64,000 nt of DNA, from contig NZ_CP113066.1 of the NCBI RefSeq assembly GCF_026625845.1, positions 1,674,001 through 1,738,000 on the forward strand. Reading direction: 5' to 3'. Below are positions 18,242-27,944 of the stretch, piece by piece. The DNA is from Agrococcus sp. SL85. Its GTDB lineage: Bacteria > Actinomycetota > Actinomycetes > Actinomycetales > Microbacteriaceae. A program made the translations under genes and the position numbers. Position 1 is the first letter of the stretch; each line of letters begins with the position of its first letter. Below the pieces are notes generated by a model. The model was not told where the DNA came from. It worked only from the letters and a program-made list of their open reading frames with translations, and made no database searches.

Positions 18242-19060
18242 ATGAGCGCTCGCGAGGAGACCGTGCACGCGCTCGAGGACCGCGATGCGACGCCGTCGCG
18301 CGCCGAGGGGATGGTCGTGCGCATCGTCGACGACGCCGCGGCCGCGGGGGAGGCCGCCGCGGATCGCATCGCCGCGTCGGGCGCGGGTCGCCCGGGGTTC
18401 GTGCTCGGCGTCGCGACCGGGTCGACGCCCGGGCCGGTGTGGGCGGCGCTCGCGGCACGAGGCATCGACCTCGCCTCGGCGCGCGCGTTCGCGCTCGACG
18501 AGTACCGCGGGCTCCCCGTCGGCCACGCGCAGTCGTACCGCGCGGTCGTCGAGCGCGAGGTCGTCGCGACGCTCCGGCTCGACCCCGCGCGCGTACGGGT
18601 GCCGGGCGACGACGGCGACGACGACGGCGCGCCCGAGCGCTTCGAGCACGACCTCGCGCGGGTCGGCGGCGTCGACGTGCAGGTGCTCGGCATCGGCACC
18701 AACGGCCACATCGCGTTCAACGAGCCGGGCTCGCCGCTCGACTCCCGCACGCGCATCGCGCCGCTCGCGGCGTCGACCCGGCAGGCCAACGCACGCTTCT
18801 TCGCATCGCTCGACGAGGTGCCGACGCACTGCATCACGCAGGGCATCGGCACGATCCTCGAGGCCCGCCGCCTCGTGCTGCTCGCGTTCGGCGAGGCGAA
18901 GGCGGACGCGGTCGCGGCGGCGCTCGAGGGACCCGTGACGCCCGACGTGCCGGCATCCGCGCTGCAGCTGCACGGCGACGTCCTCGTGCTGCTCGACCGG
19001 GCCGCGGCATCCGCGCTCACGGGCGGCGCGGCGGGCGCGGCACCGCGGGAGGAGCGGTGA
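18242..19060 (+). CDS. nagB: Glucosamine-6-phosphate deaminase
   Basis: 272-residue isomerase-deaminase converting glucosamine-6-phosphate to fructose-6-phosphate and ammonia, linking amino-sugar salvage to glycolysis. Diagnostic motifs are GVATGSTPGPVW (phosphate loop), FALDEYRGL with the catalytic Asp, and GIGTNGHIAFNEPGS with the active-site Asn, His and Glu. The start lies 3 nt after the ATPase stop. An N-terminal extension of about 20 residues precedes the usual MVVRIVDD start; an internal ATG at 18311 would give the canonical length. It pairs with nagA immediately downstream. Confidence 0.93.
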   Translation: MSAREETVHALEDRDATPSRAEGMVVRIVDDAAAAGEAAADRIAASGAGRPGFVLGVATGSTPGPVWAALAARGIDLASARAFALDEYRGLPVGHAQSYRAVVEREVVATLRLDPARVRVPGDDGDDDGAPERFEHDLARVGGVDVQVLGIGTNGHIAFNEPGSPLDSRTRIAPLAASTRQANARFFASLDEVPTHCITQGIGTILEARRLVLLAFGEAKADAVAAALEGPVTPDVPASALQLHGDVLVLLDRAAASALTGGAAGAAPREER

Positions 19061-19063
19061 GCC

Positions 19064-20143
19064 GTGAGCCTGCGGGCCGTCGTCGACGGCGCGCCCGCGA
19101 TCCTGCGCATCGGCGCCGACGCGCGGGTCCAGGGCGTCGAGGCCGCGCCGGCGCTCGGGCTCGACCGCGCGCCGCGCGTGGCGCGCGGCTTCGTCGACCT
19201 GCACGCGCACGGCGCCGCGGGCCACAGCCTACGACGACGCCGAGCCCGCGGGCATCGCTGCCGCGCTCGCGCTGCACCGCGCGCACGGCACGACCGGCGC
19301 GATGCTGAGCCTCGTGAGCGCGCCCGTCCCCGCGCTCGCTCGCCGCCTCGCGCAGCCTGCGCAGCGAGCCTCCCCACCCACCCGGGCGCGCTCGGCGTGC
19401 ACCTCGAGGGCCCGTTCCTCGCGCCCGGCCGCCGCGGCGCGCACGACCCCCACGCCCTCACGGCGCCGACGCCCGCGGCCGTCGACGCGCTGCTCGAGGC
19501 CGGCGAGGGGGCGCTGCGCATCGTCACGATCGCGCCCGAGCCGCCGGGCGCGCTCGCCGCGATCGACCGCTTCGTCGCCGCGGGCGTCGTCGTCGCCGTC
19601 GGCCACACCGAGGCGGACGCCGCGGGTGCCGCCGCGGCGTTCGACCGCGGCGCGAGCCTCCTCACGCACGCCTTCAACGCGATGCCCGGGCTCGGGCACC
19701 GCGACCCCGGCCCCATCGGCGCGGCGCTCGAGCGCGATCACGTCGTGCTCGAGCTCATCGCCGACGGCATCCACGTCGCGCCGGTCGTGCTCGCGGCGCT
19801 CGTCTCGGCCGCCCCCGGCCGCGTCGCCCTCGTGACCGACGCGATGGCGGCGACCGGCCTCGGCGACGGGCGGCACCGGCTCGGCGCGCTCGACGTCGAC
19901 GTCGTCGACGGGCGGCCGACGCTCGCGGGGTCGACGACCCTCGCGGGCTCCACGCTCACGCTCGACCGCGCGATCGCGGTCGCCGTCGGCGCGGGCGTCG
20001 ACATCGACGCGGCGATCGCCGCCGCGACGGCGGTGCCCGCGGCGGTGCTCGGGCACGGCAGGCCCCCGATCGCAGCCGGCGCGGCCCTCGCCGACCTCGT
20101 GGCGATCAGCCCCGACGGCCGCCGTCTCGACCTGCGCACCTGA
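19064..20143 (+). pseudogene. nagA: N-acetylglucosamine-6-phosphate deacetylase with three AGCT insertions
   Basis: Amidohydrolase converting GlcNAc-6-P, the MurQ product, to GlcN-6-P for NagB. Start GTG 19064 has GGGAGGAG upstream and lies 3 nt after nagB. The N-terminal GFVDLHAHGAAGHS metal motif runs out of frame at AGCCT (19226–19230). Two more AGCCT insertions (19354–19358 and 19367–19371) return the frame just before HPGALGVHLEGPF. Removing one C at each gives HSYDDAEPAGIAAALALHRA and AQLRSELPTHPG, the expected family sequence. VGHTEAD, THAFNAMPG and ALVTDAMAATG are intact downstream. Three independent +1 changes at one motif in one gene argue for a systematic sequence error over decay. 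Confidence 0.88.
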
Positions 20144-20197
20144 TCCGCGCGCGCCGCCCGATCGCACCGCCAGTTCGCCAGACCCGACGGAGGAACC

Positions 20198-23068
20198 ATG
20201 CCCGCATCGCTCGACACCGCCGTGCCCCAGCTCGTGCGCGAAGCGATCGGCGACGCGGCACGCATCCGCACGCGCCCGATCGACGTTGCGGCCTACGCCG
20301 CCGACGCGTCGCACTACCTCCTCACCCCGAGCGCGGTCGTCGTCGCGGAGTCGGCCGGCGAGGTCGCGCGCATCCTCGCCGGGGCATCGAGCTCGCGCCA
20401 GGCGGTGACGCTGCGCTCGGGCGGCACGAGCCTGTCGGGGCAGGCGTCGGGGGAGGGCATCCTCGTCGACGTGCGCCAGCGCTTCCGCGCGATCGAGGTG
20501 CTCGACGACGGCGCCCGAGTGCGCGTGCAGCCGGGCGCGACCGTCGCCCAGGTCAACGCGCGCCTCGCGCGGCACGGGCGCCGGCTCGGGCCGGACCCGG
20601 CGAGCGAGACGGCGTGCACGATCGGCGGCGTCATCGCGAACAACTCGAGCGGCATGGCCTGCGGCATCGAGGAGAACACCTACCGCACGCTCGAGTCGAT
20701 GGTCATCGTGCTGCCCTCGGGCACCGTCGTCGACACCGCGGATGCGCGCGCGAGCGACGAGCTCGCGCGGGCCGAGCCCGCGCTCGTCGAGGGGCTCGAG
20801 CGGCTGCGCCGTCGCGTGCTCGCCGACCCGGCGTCGGTCGCGACCATCCGCCGGCAGTTCGCGCTCAAGAACACGATGGGCTACGGCATCAACGCGTTCC
20901 TCGACGCCGAGTCGCCCGCCGACCTACTGCAGCGGCTCGTGATCGGCTCGGAGGGGACGCTCGCGTTCGTCGCGGAGGCGACCTTCCGCACCGTGCGCGC
21001 GCTGCCGCTCGCGAGCACCGCGCTCGCCGTCTTCCCCTCGCTCGACGCGGCGACGCGCGCGCTGCCCGCGCTCGTCGACTCCGGCGCGGCGACGCTCGAG
21101 CTCATGGACGCGACGTCACTCGCCGTCGGCCAGCGGCTGCCGGGGGCGCCGGGCGCGATCCTCGGCTTCGCCCCGGGGGAGCACGCGGCACTTCTCGTCG
21201 AGTACCGCGCCGAGCACGCCGAGGCGCTCGACGCTGCGAGCGCCGGCGGCGCGGCCGTGCTCGCGGCGTCGCCGCTGCAGGCGCCCGCGGGCTTCGACAC
21301 CGACGCCGCGACGCGAGCGAGCGCGTGGGCGCTGCGCAAGGGCCTCTACGCCTCGGTCGCGGGCGCCCGCCCTCGCGGCACGACGGCGCTGCTCGAGGAC
21401 ATCGTCGTGCCGACCGCTGCGCTCGCCGACGCGTGCGCCGGCCTGCAGGAGCTCTTCGAGCGCTTCGCGTACCGCGACTCCGTCATCTTCGGCCATGCGA
21501 AGGACGGCAACATCCACTTCATGCTCACCGACCGCTTCGAGGGCGACGCCGCGCTCGCGCGGTACGTCGACTTCACCGATGCGATGGTCGACCTCGTGCT
21601 CGACGCGGGCGGCAACCTCAAGGCCGAGCATGGCACGGGCCGGGCCATGGCCCCGTACGTGCGCCGCCAGTACGGCGACGAGCTCACCGACGTCATGGTC
21701 GCGCTCAAGCGCTTGTGCGATCCCGCGGGCATCATGAACCCGGGCGTGCTCATCGACGACGACCCCGACGCGCACCTCCGCGGCATCAAGCTGCCGCCGC
21801 CCGTCGAGGAGGAGGTCGACCGCTGCGTCGAGTGCGGCTACTGCGAGCCGGTGTGCCCGAGCCGCGACCTCACGCTCACGCCGCGGCAGCGCATCGTCGT
21901 GCGGCGCGCGGCGGCCACCGCCCGCTCGCGCGGCGACGATGCGCTCGCCGCGTCGCTCGACGACGACTACGAGTACGCGGGCGTGCAGACGTGCGCGGTC
22001 GACGGGATGTGCGCGACCGCGTGCCCCGTGCAGATCGACACGGGCAGCCTCACGAAGCGCTTGCGCCGCGAATCGCCCTCGCCGCTCGCAGCCGCCGGCT
22101 GGCACGCCGCCGCGCGCGCGTGGGGACCGGTGACCCGCACGGGCGCCGCTGCGCTCTCGGTCGCCGCGCACGTGCCCGCGCCGCTCGTGCGCACGGCGAC
22201 GGACGCGGCGCGCGCGGTGCTCGGCCACGAGACCGTGCCGCGCTACTCGGCGGACCTCCCCGCGGGCGGCGCCTCGCGGCGCGCGCTCGGCAGGCGCGTC
22301 GGCGCCGCAGACGGCCCCGTGGTCGGCGTGTACGTGCCGGCGTGCGTGTCGAGCATGTTCGGTGCGGAGGGCGGGGGCGACGGTGCGACGCGTGCGCTCG
22401 TGCGGCTCCTCGAGCGCGCGGGCGTGGCGATGCTCGTCCCGGATGGCGTCGAGTCGACGTGCTGCGGCACGCCGTGGTCGTCGAAGGGCTTCACGGCCGG
22501 CGCCGACCTCAACCGCGAGCGCACCGTCGATCGCATCGTCGCCGAGGTCGGCGCCTCGGGGCTCGCGGTCGTGAGCGACGCGAGCAGCTGCTCGGAGGGG
22601 TTCGCGGGGATGCTCGCCGCCCACGGCGTCGCCGTGGAGGACGCCGTCCCGTTCGCAGCGCGCGAGCTGCTGCCGCGCCTGCGCCTCGCGCGCACGATCG
22701 GCACGCTCGTGCTGCATCCCACGTGCTCGTCGAAGCAGCTCGGCATCGACGACGACCTGCGCGCGCTCGCGGCGGCGGTCGCCGCCGACGTGCGGGTGCC
22801 CGACGCGTGGGGCTGCTGCGCGTTCGCCGGGGATCGCGGCATGCTGCACCCGGAGCTCACGGCATCGGCGACCGCCGCGGAGGCCGCCGAGGTGCGCGGG
22901 ATCGGGGCCGACGCGCACGCATCGTGCAACCGTACGTGCGAGCTCGGCATGACGCGCGCGACCGGGCGGCCCTACCGCCACGTGCTCGAGCTGCTCGCCG
23001 AGGCACCGGACGCCGACGCGCCCGACGCCGCGGCCGCGCACGTCGAGGCGCGGGATGCCGAGGCCTGA
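20198..23068 (+). CDS. FAD-linked oxidase with Fe-S and CCG domains, D-lactate dehydrogenase type
   Basis: 956-residue composite flavoprotein. An FAD_binding_4 domain is at about 45–185 (LRSGGTSLSGQASGEG, IGGVIANNSSGMACG). The FAD-oxidase C domain runs to about 500 (FGHAKDGNIHFML, KAEHGTGRAMAPYVRRQYG). Two 4Fe-4S motifs follow at about 542 (CVECGYCEPVCPS) and 598 (CAVDGMCATACP). CCG domains contain STCCGTPWSSKGF and WGCCAFAGDRG. This architecture is that of bacterial D-lactate dehydrogenases feeding the quinone pool; related proteins oxidise D-2-hydroxyglutarate or glycolate. As MurQ releases D-lactate, the location 54 nt after nagA makes D-lactate the likely substrate (inference). GGAGG precedes the ATG. 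Confidence 0.88.
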   Translation: MPASLDTAVPQLVREAIGDAARIRTRPIDVAAYAADASHYLLTPSAVVVAESAGEVARILAGASSSRQAVTLRSGGTSLSGQASGEGILVDVRQRFRAIEVLDDGARVRVQPGATVAQVNARLARHGRRLGPDPASETACTIGGVIANNSSGMACGIEENTYRTLESMVIVLPSGTVVDTADARASDELARAEPALVEGLERLRRRVLADPASVATIRRQFALKNTMGYGINAFLDAESPADLLQRLVIGSEGTLAFVAEATFRTVRALPLASTALAVFPSLDAATRALPALVDSGAATLELMDATSLAVGQRLPGAPGAILGFAPGEHAALLVEYRAEHAEALDAASAGGAAVLAASPLQAPAGFDTDAATRASAWALRKGLYASVAGARPRGTTALLEDIVVPTAALADACAGLQELFERFAYRDSVIFGHAKDGNIHFMLTDRFEGDAALARYVDFTDAMVDLVLDAGGNLKAEHGTGRAMAPYVRRQYGDELTDVMVALKRLCDPAGIMNPGVLIDDDPDAHLRGIKLPPPVEEEVDRCVECGYCEPVCPSRDLTLTPRQRIVVRRAAATARSRGDDALAASLDDDYEYAGVQTCAVDGMCATACPVQIDTGSLTKRLRRESPSPLAAAGWHAAARAWGPVTRTGAAALSVAAHVPAPLVRTATDAARAVLGHETVPRYSADLPAGGASRRALGRRVGAADGPVVGVYVPACVSSMFGAEGGGDGATRALVRLLERAGVAMLVPDGVESTCCGTPWSSKGFTAGADLNRERTVDRIVAEVGASGLAVVSDASSCSEGFAGMLAAHGVAVEDAVPFAARELLPRLRLARTIGTLVLHPTCSSKQLGIDDDLRALAAAVAADVRVPDAWGCCAFAGDRGMLHPELTASATAAEAAEVRGIGADAHASCNRTCELGMTRATGRPYRHVLELLAEAPDADAPDAAAAHVEARDAEA

Positions 23069-24248
23069 TCGCGGGTCGCCGCTCGCCGCGCTCGCGCTGC
23101 TCTTCGCCACGCTCGGCGCGTCGGCCTCCGCGGTCCCGGCGACCCTGCCCGCGCGACTCGCGGCCGCCCCGCAGCTCGACCTCGCCGCGGCCGTACCCGC
23201 GCTCTTCACCGGTGTCCTCGCGGGCGTGCTCCTCAGCATGGCGCTCGCGCGCGTGCGCGCGGCGCGCCTCGCGGCCGCGGGCGCCGTGCTGCAGGCGCTC
23301 GCGGGCTGCGGCCTCGCGCTCGCCGTGGAGCCCGTCGCGGTCGTGCTGCTCGCGGCCGTGCTCGGCGCGGGGTTCGGGCTCGTCGAGGCCGCCGCGACCG
23401 CGCTCGTGCGCGGCCTCGGCGCCGCGGGGACGCCGCGGCGACTCGTCGCGCTCACGGGCACGGTGGCGATCGTCGCGGCCGCCCTGCCGCTGCTGCTCGC
23501 CGCGCTCCCGGTCGAGGCGGCGGTGCCCGTCGCGAGCGCGGCCGTCGTGCTGCTCGCCGTCCCCGCGGCGATCGCCGCGTCGCGCGTGCGCACGGCGACG
23601 CCGGTCGCCGCCACGGGCGGCGCGGCCGCGCCTCGCGCGCTGCTCGCGGGCGGCGCGCTCCTCGCGATCGCGGCGCTCGCGCTCGCGCTCGCGGTCGGTG
23701 CGGAGTCGCTGCTCGCCGGGCACTCGGCGATCGTGCCCTTCGCGCTGCTCGAGGCACCGCCTGCCGCCGCCGCGCTCGGCACGTCGGTCTTCTGGGTGCT
23801 GCTCGCGACGGGGCGGTTCACGATGGCCGCGGCGCTGCGGCGCGGCGCGAGCCCGCGCGCCGGCCTCGTCGTCGCGACGCTGCTCGCCTCTACCGGCTTC
23901 GCGGCCGCGGCGAGCGCGCTCGAGGCGGTGCCCGTCGTCGCGGCGACGGCGCTCGCGGTCGCCGCGATCGGCCTCGGCCCGATCTACTCGCTCGTGCTCG
24001 GCATCACGCTCGCCGCGGTGCCCGACGGCCGCGCCGCCCGCGCGACCGCGGCGCTGATCGCGGCGGGTGCGCTCGGCGGCTCCGCGCTGCCGAGCGCGCT
24101 ACTGCTCGCCGGGCTCGGCGTCGGCGCACCGCTCACGTACGCGGTCGTCGCCGCGACAACGCTCGGCAGCGTGCTCGCGGCGCTCGTCGGCCGCGGCGCC
24201 GGGACGCAACCGGGGCGCGATCCGGCCGAGCGCAGCCGTCATCACTGA
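23055..24248 (+). CDS. MFS transporter
   Basis: 397-residue, strongly hydrophobic protein with about 12 predicted transmembrane segments, typical of the major facilitator superfamily. Canonical loop motifs are weak (AALRRGASPRAG in the central region), so neither substrate nor direction can be told. It starts inside the last codons of the D-lactate-dehydrogenase-like gene (14-nt overlap), so the two are translationally linked. A role in lactate, amino-sugar or peptide movement is only a guess from this linkage. Confidence 0.7.
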   Translation: MPRPDRGSPLAALALLFATLGASASAVPATLPARLAAAPQLDLAAAVPALFTGVLAGVLLSMALARVRAARLAAAGAVLQALAGCGLALAVEPVAVVLLAAVLGAGFGLVEAAATALVRGLGAAGTPRRLVALTGTVAIVAAALPLLLAALPVEAAVPVASAAVVLLAVPAAIAASRVRTATPVAATGGAAAPRALLAGGALLAIAALALALAVGAESLLAGHSAIVPFALLEAPPAAAALGTSVFWVLLATGRFTMAAALRRGASPRAGLVVATLLASTGFAAAASALEAVPVVAATALAVAAIGLGPIYSLVLGITLAAVPDGRAARATAALIAAGALGGSALPSALLLAGLGVGAPLTYAVVAATTLGSVLAALVGRGAGTQPGRDPAERSRHH

Positions 24249-24256
24249 GCCGCGCG

Positions 24257-24262
24257 TAGGGT
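24257..24262 (+). promoter_or_regulatory. −10 hexamer TAGGGT of a leaderless promoter
   Basis: TAGGGT ends 6 nt before the ATG at 24269, the same geometry as at 1852 and 45369, and no Shine-Dalgarno sequence is present. Confidence 0.5.
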
Positions 24263-24268
24263 GCGGGC

Positions 24269-24667
24269 ATGGACATCGCCGTCATCGCAGGCGTCGCCGC
24301 GCTCCTCGCGGCAGCCGTGCACGCGTACATCTTCGTGCTCGAGACGCTCCGCTGGGAGGCGCCGGGCACGCGCCGCGTCTTCGGCACGAGCGCCGAGCAG
24401 GCGGCCCAGACGAAGCAGCTCGCCGCCAACCAGGGCGTCTACAACCTGCTGCTGGGCCTCGCCGCGCTCGCGGGCGTGATCGTGGCCGTCGCCGGTGCCC
24501 GCGAGGCAGGCCTCGCCGTGGAGCTCGCGGCGACCGGCATCATGCTGGGCGCCGCGCTCTACCTCGTGGGCACCGACCGCTCGAAGGCCCGCGCCGCCGT
24601 CGTGCAGGGACTGTTCCCGCTCGTCGCCGTGGTCACGGGACTCGTCGCGCTGGGGCAGGCGGCGTGA
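24269..24667 (+). CDS. DUF1304 family membrane protein
   Basis: 132-residue integral membrane protein with four predicted helices. It matches the DUF1304 pattern: HAYIFVLETLRWEAPGTRRVFGT near the start (its ends shown), then QTKQLAANQGVYNLLLGL and LYLVGTDRSKA. The biochemical role of the family is unknown. The ATG follows a leaderless-type −10 box. Its TGA overlaps the GTG of the next gene, so the two small membrane proteins form an operon. Confidence 0.85.
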   Translation: MDIAVIAGVAALLAAAVHAYIFVLETLRWEAPGTRRVFGTSAEQAAQTKQLAANQGVYNLLLGLAALAGVIVAVAGAREAGLAVELAATGIMLGAALYLVGTDRSKARAAVVQGLFPLVAVVTGLVALGQAA

Positions 24668-25056
24668 GCGCCGCGCGCAGCCTGGCCCGCGTCGCGCTCG
24701 GCGGTGCGCTCGTGCTCGCCGGCGTCGCGCACCTGACGTTCGCGCGGCGCGAGTTCCGCGCGCAGGTGCCCGACGAGGCGATCGAGTGGACGCCGCTCAC
24801 CGAGGACCAGGTGGTCGTCGGCTCCGGCGTCGTCGAGGTGGCGCTGGGCTCGGCGCTGCTGCTCGCCCCGCGACCGTGGCGGCGGCACGTGGGGAGCGTC
24901 GCCGCCGCGTTCTTCGTCGCCGTCCTCCCCGGCAACGTCTCGCAGTGGATCCGCCGCCGCGACGCCTTCGGCCTCGACACCGACGGGCGGCGCTTCGGCA
25001 GGCTCTTCTTCCAGCCGGTGCTCGTCGCGGCGGCGCTCTGGTCGACCCGCCGCTGA
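24664..25056 (+). CDS. DoxX-like small membrane protein
   Basis: 130 residues with about four membrane helices. LAGVAHLTFARREFRAQVP and VEVALGSALLLAPR follow the DoxX-like pattern of small actinobacterial proteins. The GTG start overlaps the upstream stop (GTGA). The gene converges on the FAD monooxygenase gene, with only 13 nt between them. Function unknown. Confidence 0.7.
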   Translation: MSAARSLARVALGGALVLAGVAHLTFARREFRAQVPDEAIEWTPLTEDQVVVGSGVVEVALGSALLLAPRPWRRHVGSVAAAFFVAVLPGNVSQWIRRRDAFGLDTDGRRFGRLFFQPVLVAAALWSTRR

Positions 25057-25069
25057 CGCCCCGCGCGGC

Positions 25070-27074
25070 TCAGGCCTCGGCGCTCACCTTCCCGCGCTCG
25101 CGCAGCAGCTCGCCCACCTGCGGCTCGATCGCCACGGCGGGGTCGTGCCGGTGCTCGGCCGGCAGCAGCAGGCCGTCGAAGAACGCCGCCAGGCCCGCGG
25201 TGTCGGTCAGCGGCAAGATGGTCGCCACGAACATGTCGGGCCGCACGACCACGACCGCGCCCTCGCGCGAGACGCCCCGGCGCTCGAAGATGTCGTCGGC
25301 CGGGTCGGCCGCGTGGACGAGCTCCTCGTCGATCACCTGGAACGGCCCGAAGCGCGGCCGGAAGACCGCGGGCACGTCGCCCGGCTCCACGAGGTCGTGG
25401 TCCTGCTGCCAGATCACCTTGACGTCGAAGACGGCGCCCGCGTCCTCGCCCTCGCGCCGCGTCGTCACGTAGGGCGACGTCGGATCGGTGCGGAGCCACT
25501 CCGCCCACGCCTCGATCGCGCCGCCCTCGCGCGGGGCCTCGGGCCCCGCGAAGGCGTAGAGGCGCCAGCGGCCGTCGGCGCGCATGTGGTGGCCGAGCTC
25601 CATCGGCACGGCGTCGCAGACGCGCACCACGGGCGCCGACCAGAACCGCCTCCCGATGGGGAAGCCCGTGGCGAGCGCCTGGTGCGCGGCGTCGGCGGTC
25701 GTGAGCGAGGGGTGGTACGTGGTGCCGAAGCCGGAGGCCTGCACCTCGCTCTTGAGGTAGTGCGCGGTGACCTCCGCGGGATCGACGCCGCCGAGCTCCG
25801 GGTGCTCGGGGTCGAGCACGCGCGCGCCCATGAGCGTCGACCACTCGCGGTCGAAGTCGATGAGCCTGCTGCGCGACCTCCTGGCGCTCGGTCGAGTACG
25901 TGTCGAGGAGCGCCGCGGGGCTGCGGCCCGTGAGCACCGAGCCGAGCTTCCAGCCCAGGTTGAAGGTGTCCTGCATCGACACGTTCATGCCCTGCCCGGC
26001 CTTCGCGGAGTGCGTGTGGCACGCGTCGCCCGCGATGAAGACGCGCGGCTCGACGGTGCCGCGCTCCTCGGGCCGCACGTCGTCGAAGGTGTCGGTGAGG
26101 CGCTGGCCCACCTCGTAGACGCTCCACCAGGCGACGTCGCGCACCTCGAGCCGGTAGGGCGCGACGATGGCCTGCGCGATGCCGATGATGCGCGACAGGG
26201 GCGTCTCGCGCACCGTCGCGCTCTGCTCGGGGGCGATGTCGCCGAGGTCGACGTAGATGCGGCAGAGCGCGTTGCCCTCGCGGGGGATGAGCAGGATGCT
26301 GCCGGCCTCCGACTGGATCGCGCACTTCGTGCGGATGTCGGGGAAGTCGGTGTCGACGAGCACGTCCATGACGCCCCACGCGTGGTTGCGGGAGTCGCCG
26401 CGCAGCTGCCCGCCGATCGCGCGGCGCACGTTCGAGCGTGCGCCGTCGCAGCCGACGGCGTAGCGGGCGCGCACGACGCGCTCGGCGCCCGCGTCGGGGC
26501 CGGCGGTGCGGCGCAGCGTCGCGCGCACGGGGTGGCTCGCGCCGTCCTCGACCTCGAGGTCGACGAGCTCCCAGCCGTGGTCGGGGCGCATGCGGCTCGG
26601 CGAGCGCTCCATGAACTCCGTGAAGTAGTCCTGCACGCGCGCCTGGTTGCAGATGACGTGCGGGAACTCGCTCAGCTGCGAGCCCGGGACGCCCGCGGAG
26701 TCGAGCGTGCGGTCGGCGCGGCGGATGCGGCTGCGATCCGCCGGGTCCGGGCGCCAGAACTGCATCTCGGTGATGCGGTACGCCTCGGCGAGCAGCCGCT
26801 CGGCGAAGCCGAAGGCCTGGAAGGTCTCGATCGAGCGGGCCTGCAGGCCGTCGGCCTGGCCGCGCTCGAGGCGCCCCTCGCGGCGCTCGATGATGCGCGT
26901 GTGGACCTCCGGGTACATCGACAGCTGCGCACCGAGCAGCGCGCCGGCGGGGCCCGTGCCCACGATGAGCACGTCCATCTCGTCCGGCAGCTCCGCCGGG
27001 CGGTCGAGGCCGATGCCCGCCGCGGGCAGGACGCGCGGGTCGGTGGTGACGTAGCCGTGGTGGTGGAACTGCAT
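25070..27074 (-). pseudogene. FAD-dependent aromatic monooxygenase (MobA/phenol hydroxylase type), one AGCT insertion
   Basis: Class A flavin monooxygenase, about 667 residues once repaired, that hydroxylates an aromatic ring using NAD(P)H and O2. N-terminal FAD motif VGTGPAGALLGAQL (about residues 37–50), middle CDGARSNVRRAIG, and GDACHTHSAKAGQGMN before the break are all intact. The C-terminal thioredoxin-like dimerisation domain of phenol 2- and 3-hydroxybenzoate 4-monooxygenases follows. The frame breaks at AGCCT (25863–25867 on the plus strand); removing one base gives EVAQQLIDFDREW. As a member of the homoprotocatechuate cluster it may supply the second hydroxyl on a hydroxyphenylacetate, an inference from context. 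AGGAGAGG precedes the ATG. Confidence 0.85.
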
Positions 27075-27119
27075 GGCCTCTCCTTCGAGGTCGCGCGCCG
27101 CTGCTCGCGGCGCCGCGGG

Positions 27120-27944
27120 TCAGTAGCTGTCGGTGGGGCCCTGCTGGGGCCGCAGGCGCGCGACGGCGGCCTCGGCGCCGCGGGCGAGGATCGTGACGTC
27201 GGCGCCGACGACGACGAAGGCCGCGCCGCGCGCGATGACGCGGTCGGCGTCGGCGGGCGCGAAGGCGTTGACGCCCACGGGCACGCCTGCGCCGCGCACG
27301 GCGTCGATCGTCGCGTCGACGGCGGCGACGACGTCGGGGTGGCCCGGGTCGCCCGGATGCCCGAGCGAGCCCGCGAGGTCGGCGGGGCCGACGAAGACGG
27401 CGTCGACGCCGTCGACGGCGGCGATGGCGGCTGCGTTCGCGACGCCCTCCGCGGTCTCGATCTGCACGACGACCGAGACGTGCGCGTCCGCCTCGCCCAC
27501 GTAGCCGGCGATGCGGCCCCAGCGGGAGGAGCGGGCGAGCGCGGAGCCGATGCCGCGGCCGCCCTCCCGCTCGCCGGCCGCGCCGGGGTAGCGCGCGGCG
27601 CGCACGGCGGCCTCCGCCTCCGCGGGGCTCGACACCATCGGCACGATGAGGCTGCGCGCGCCGAGGTCGAGCACCTGCTTGATGACGACGGGATCGTTCC
27701 ACGGCACGCGCACGAGGCTCGTGATCGGGTACGCCTCCGCGGCCTGCAGCACGGCGAGGATCTCGCGCAGGCCCAGCGGCCCGTGCTCGCCGTCGACGAG
27801 CAGCAGGTCGGCGCCGGAGCCGGCGAGGATCTCGGCGGTGATCGGGTCGCCCGTCGCGTTCCAGAGGCCGACGAGCGGACGGTCGGCGCCGGCGAGGGCG
27901 TCGCGCGCGGTGCCGCCCCGGTGGTCCATGGCTGCGCCGCTCAT
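27120..27944 (-). CDS. HpcH/HpaI family aldolase
   Basis: 274-residue class II, metal-dependent aldolase. The family pattern is clear: VGLWNATGDPITAEILAGSG, LLLVDGEHGPL with the catalytic His, VRVPWNDPVVIKQVLDLGA, IVPMVSS, VQIETAEGV and VFVGPADLAGSLG. In homoprotocatechuate breakdown HpaI splits 4-hydroxy-2-oxo-heptanedioate into pyruvate and succinate semialdehyde. The ATG overlaps the hydratase stop in ATGA, placing it last but one in the operon. The FAD monooxygenase gene follows 45 nt downstream. Confidence 0.88.
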   Translation of the reverse strand: MSGAAMDHRGGTARDALAGADRPLVGLWNATGDPITAEILAGSGADLLLVDGEHGPLGLREILAVLQAAEAYPITSLVRVPWNDPVVIKQVLDLGARSLIVPMVSSPAEAEAAVRAARYPGAAGEREGGRGIGSALARSSRWGRIAGYVGEADAHVSVVVQIETAEGVANAAAIAAVDGVDAVFVGPADLAGSLGHPGDPGHPDVVAAVDATIDAVRGAGVPVGVNAFAPADADRVIARGAAFVVVGADVTILARGAEAAVARLRPQQGPTDSY

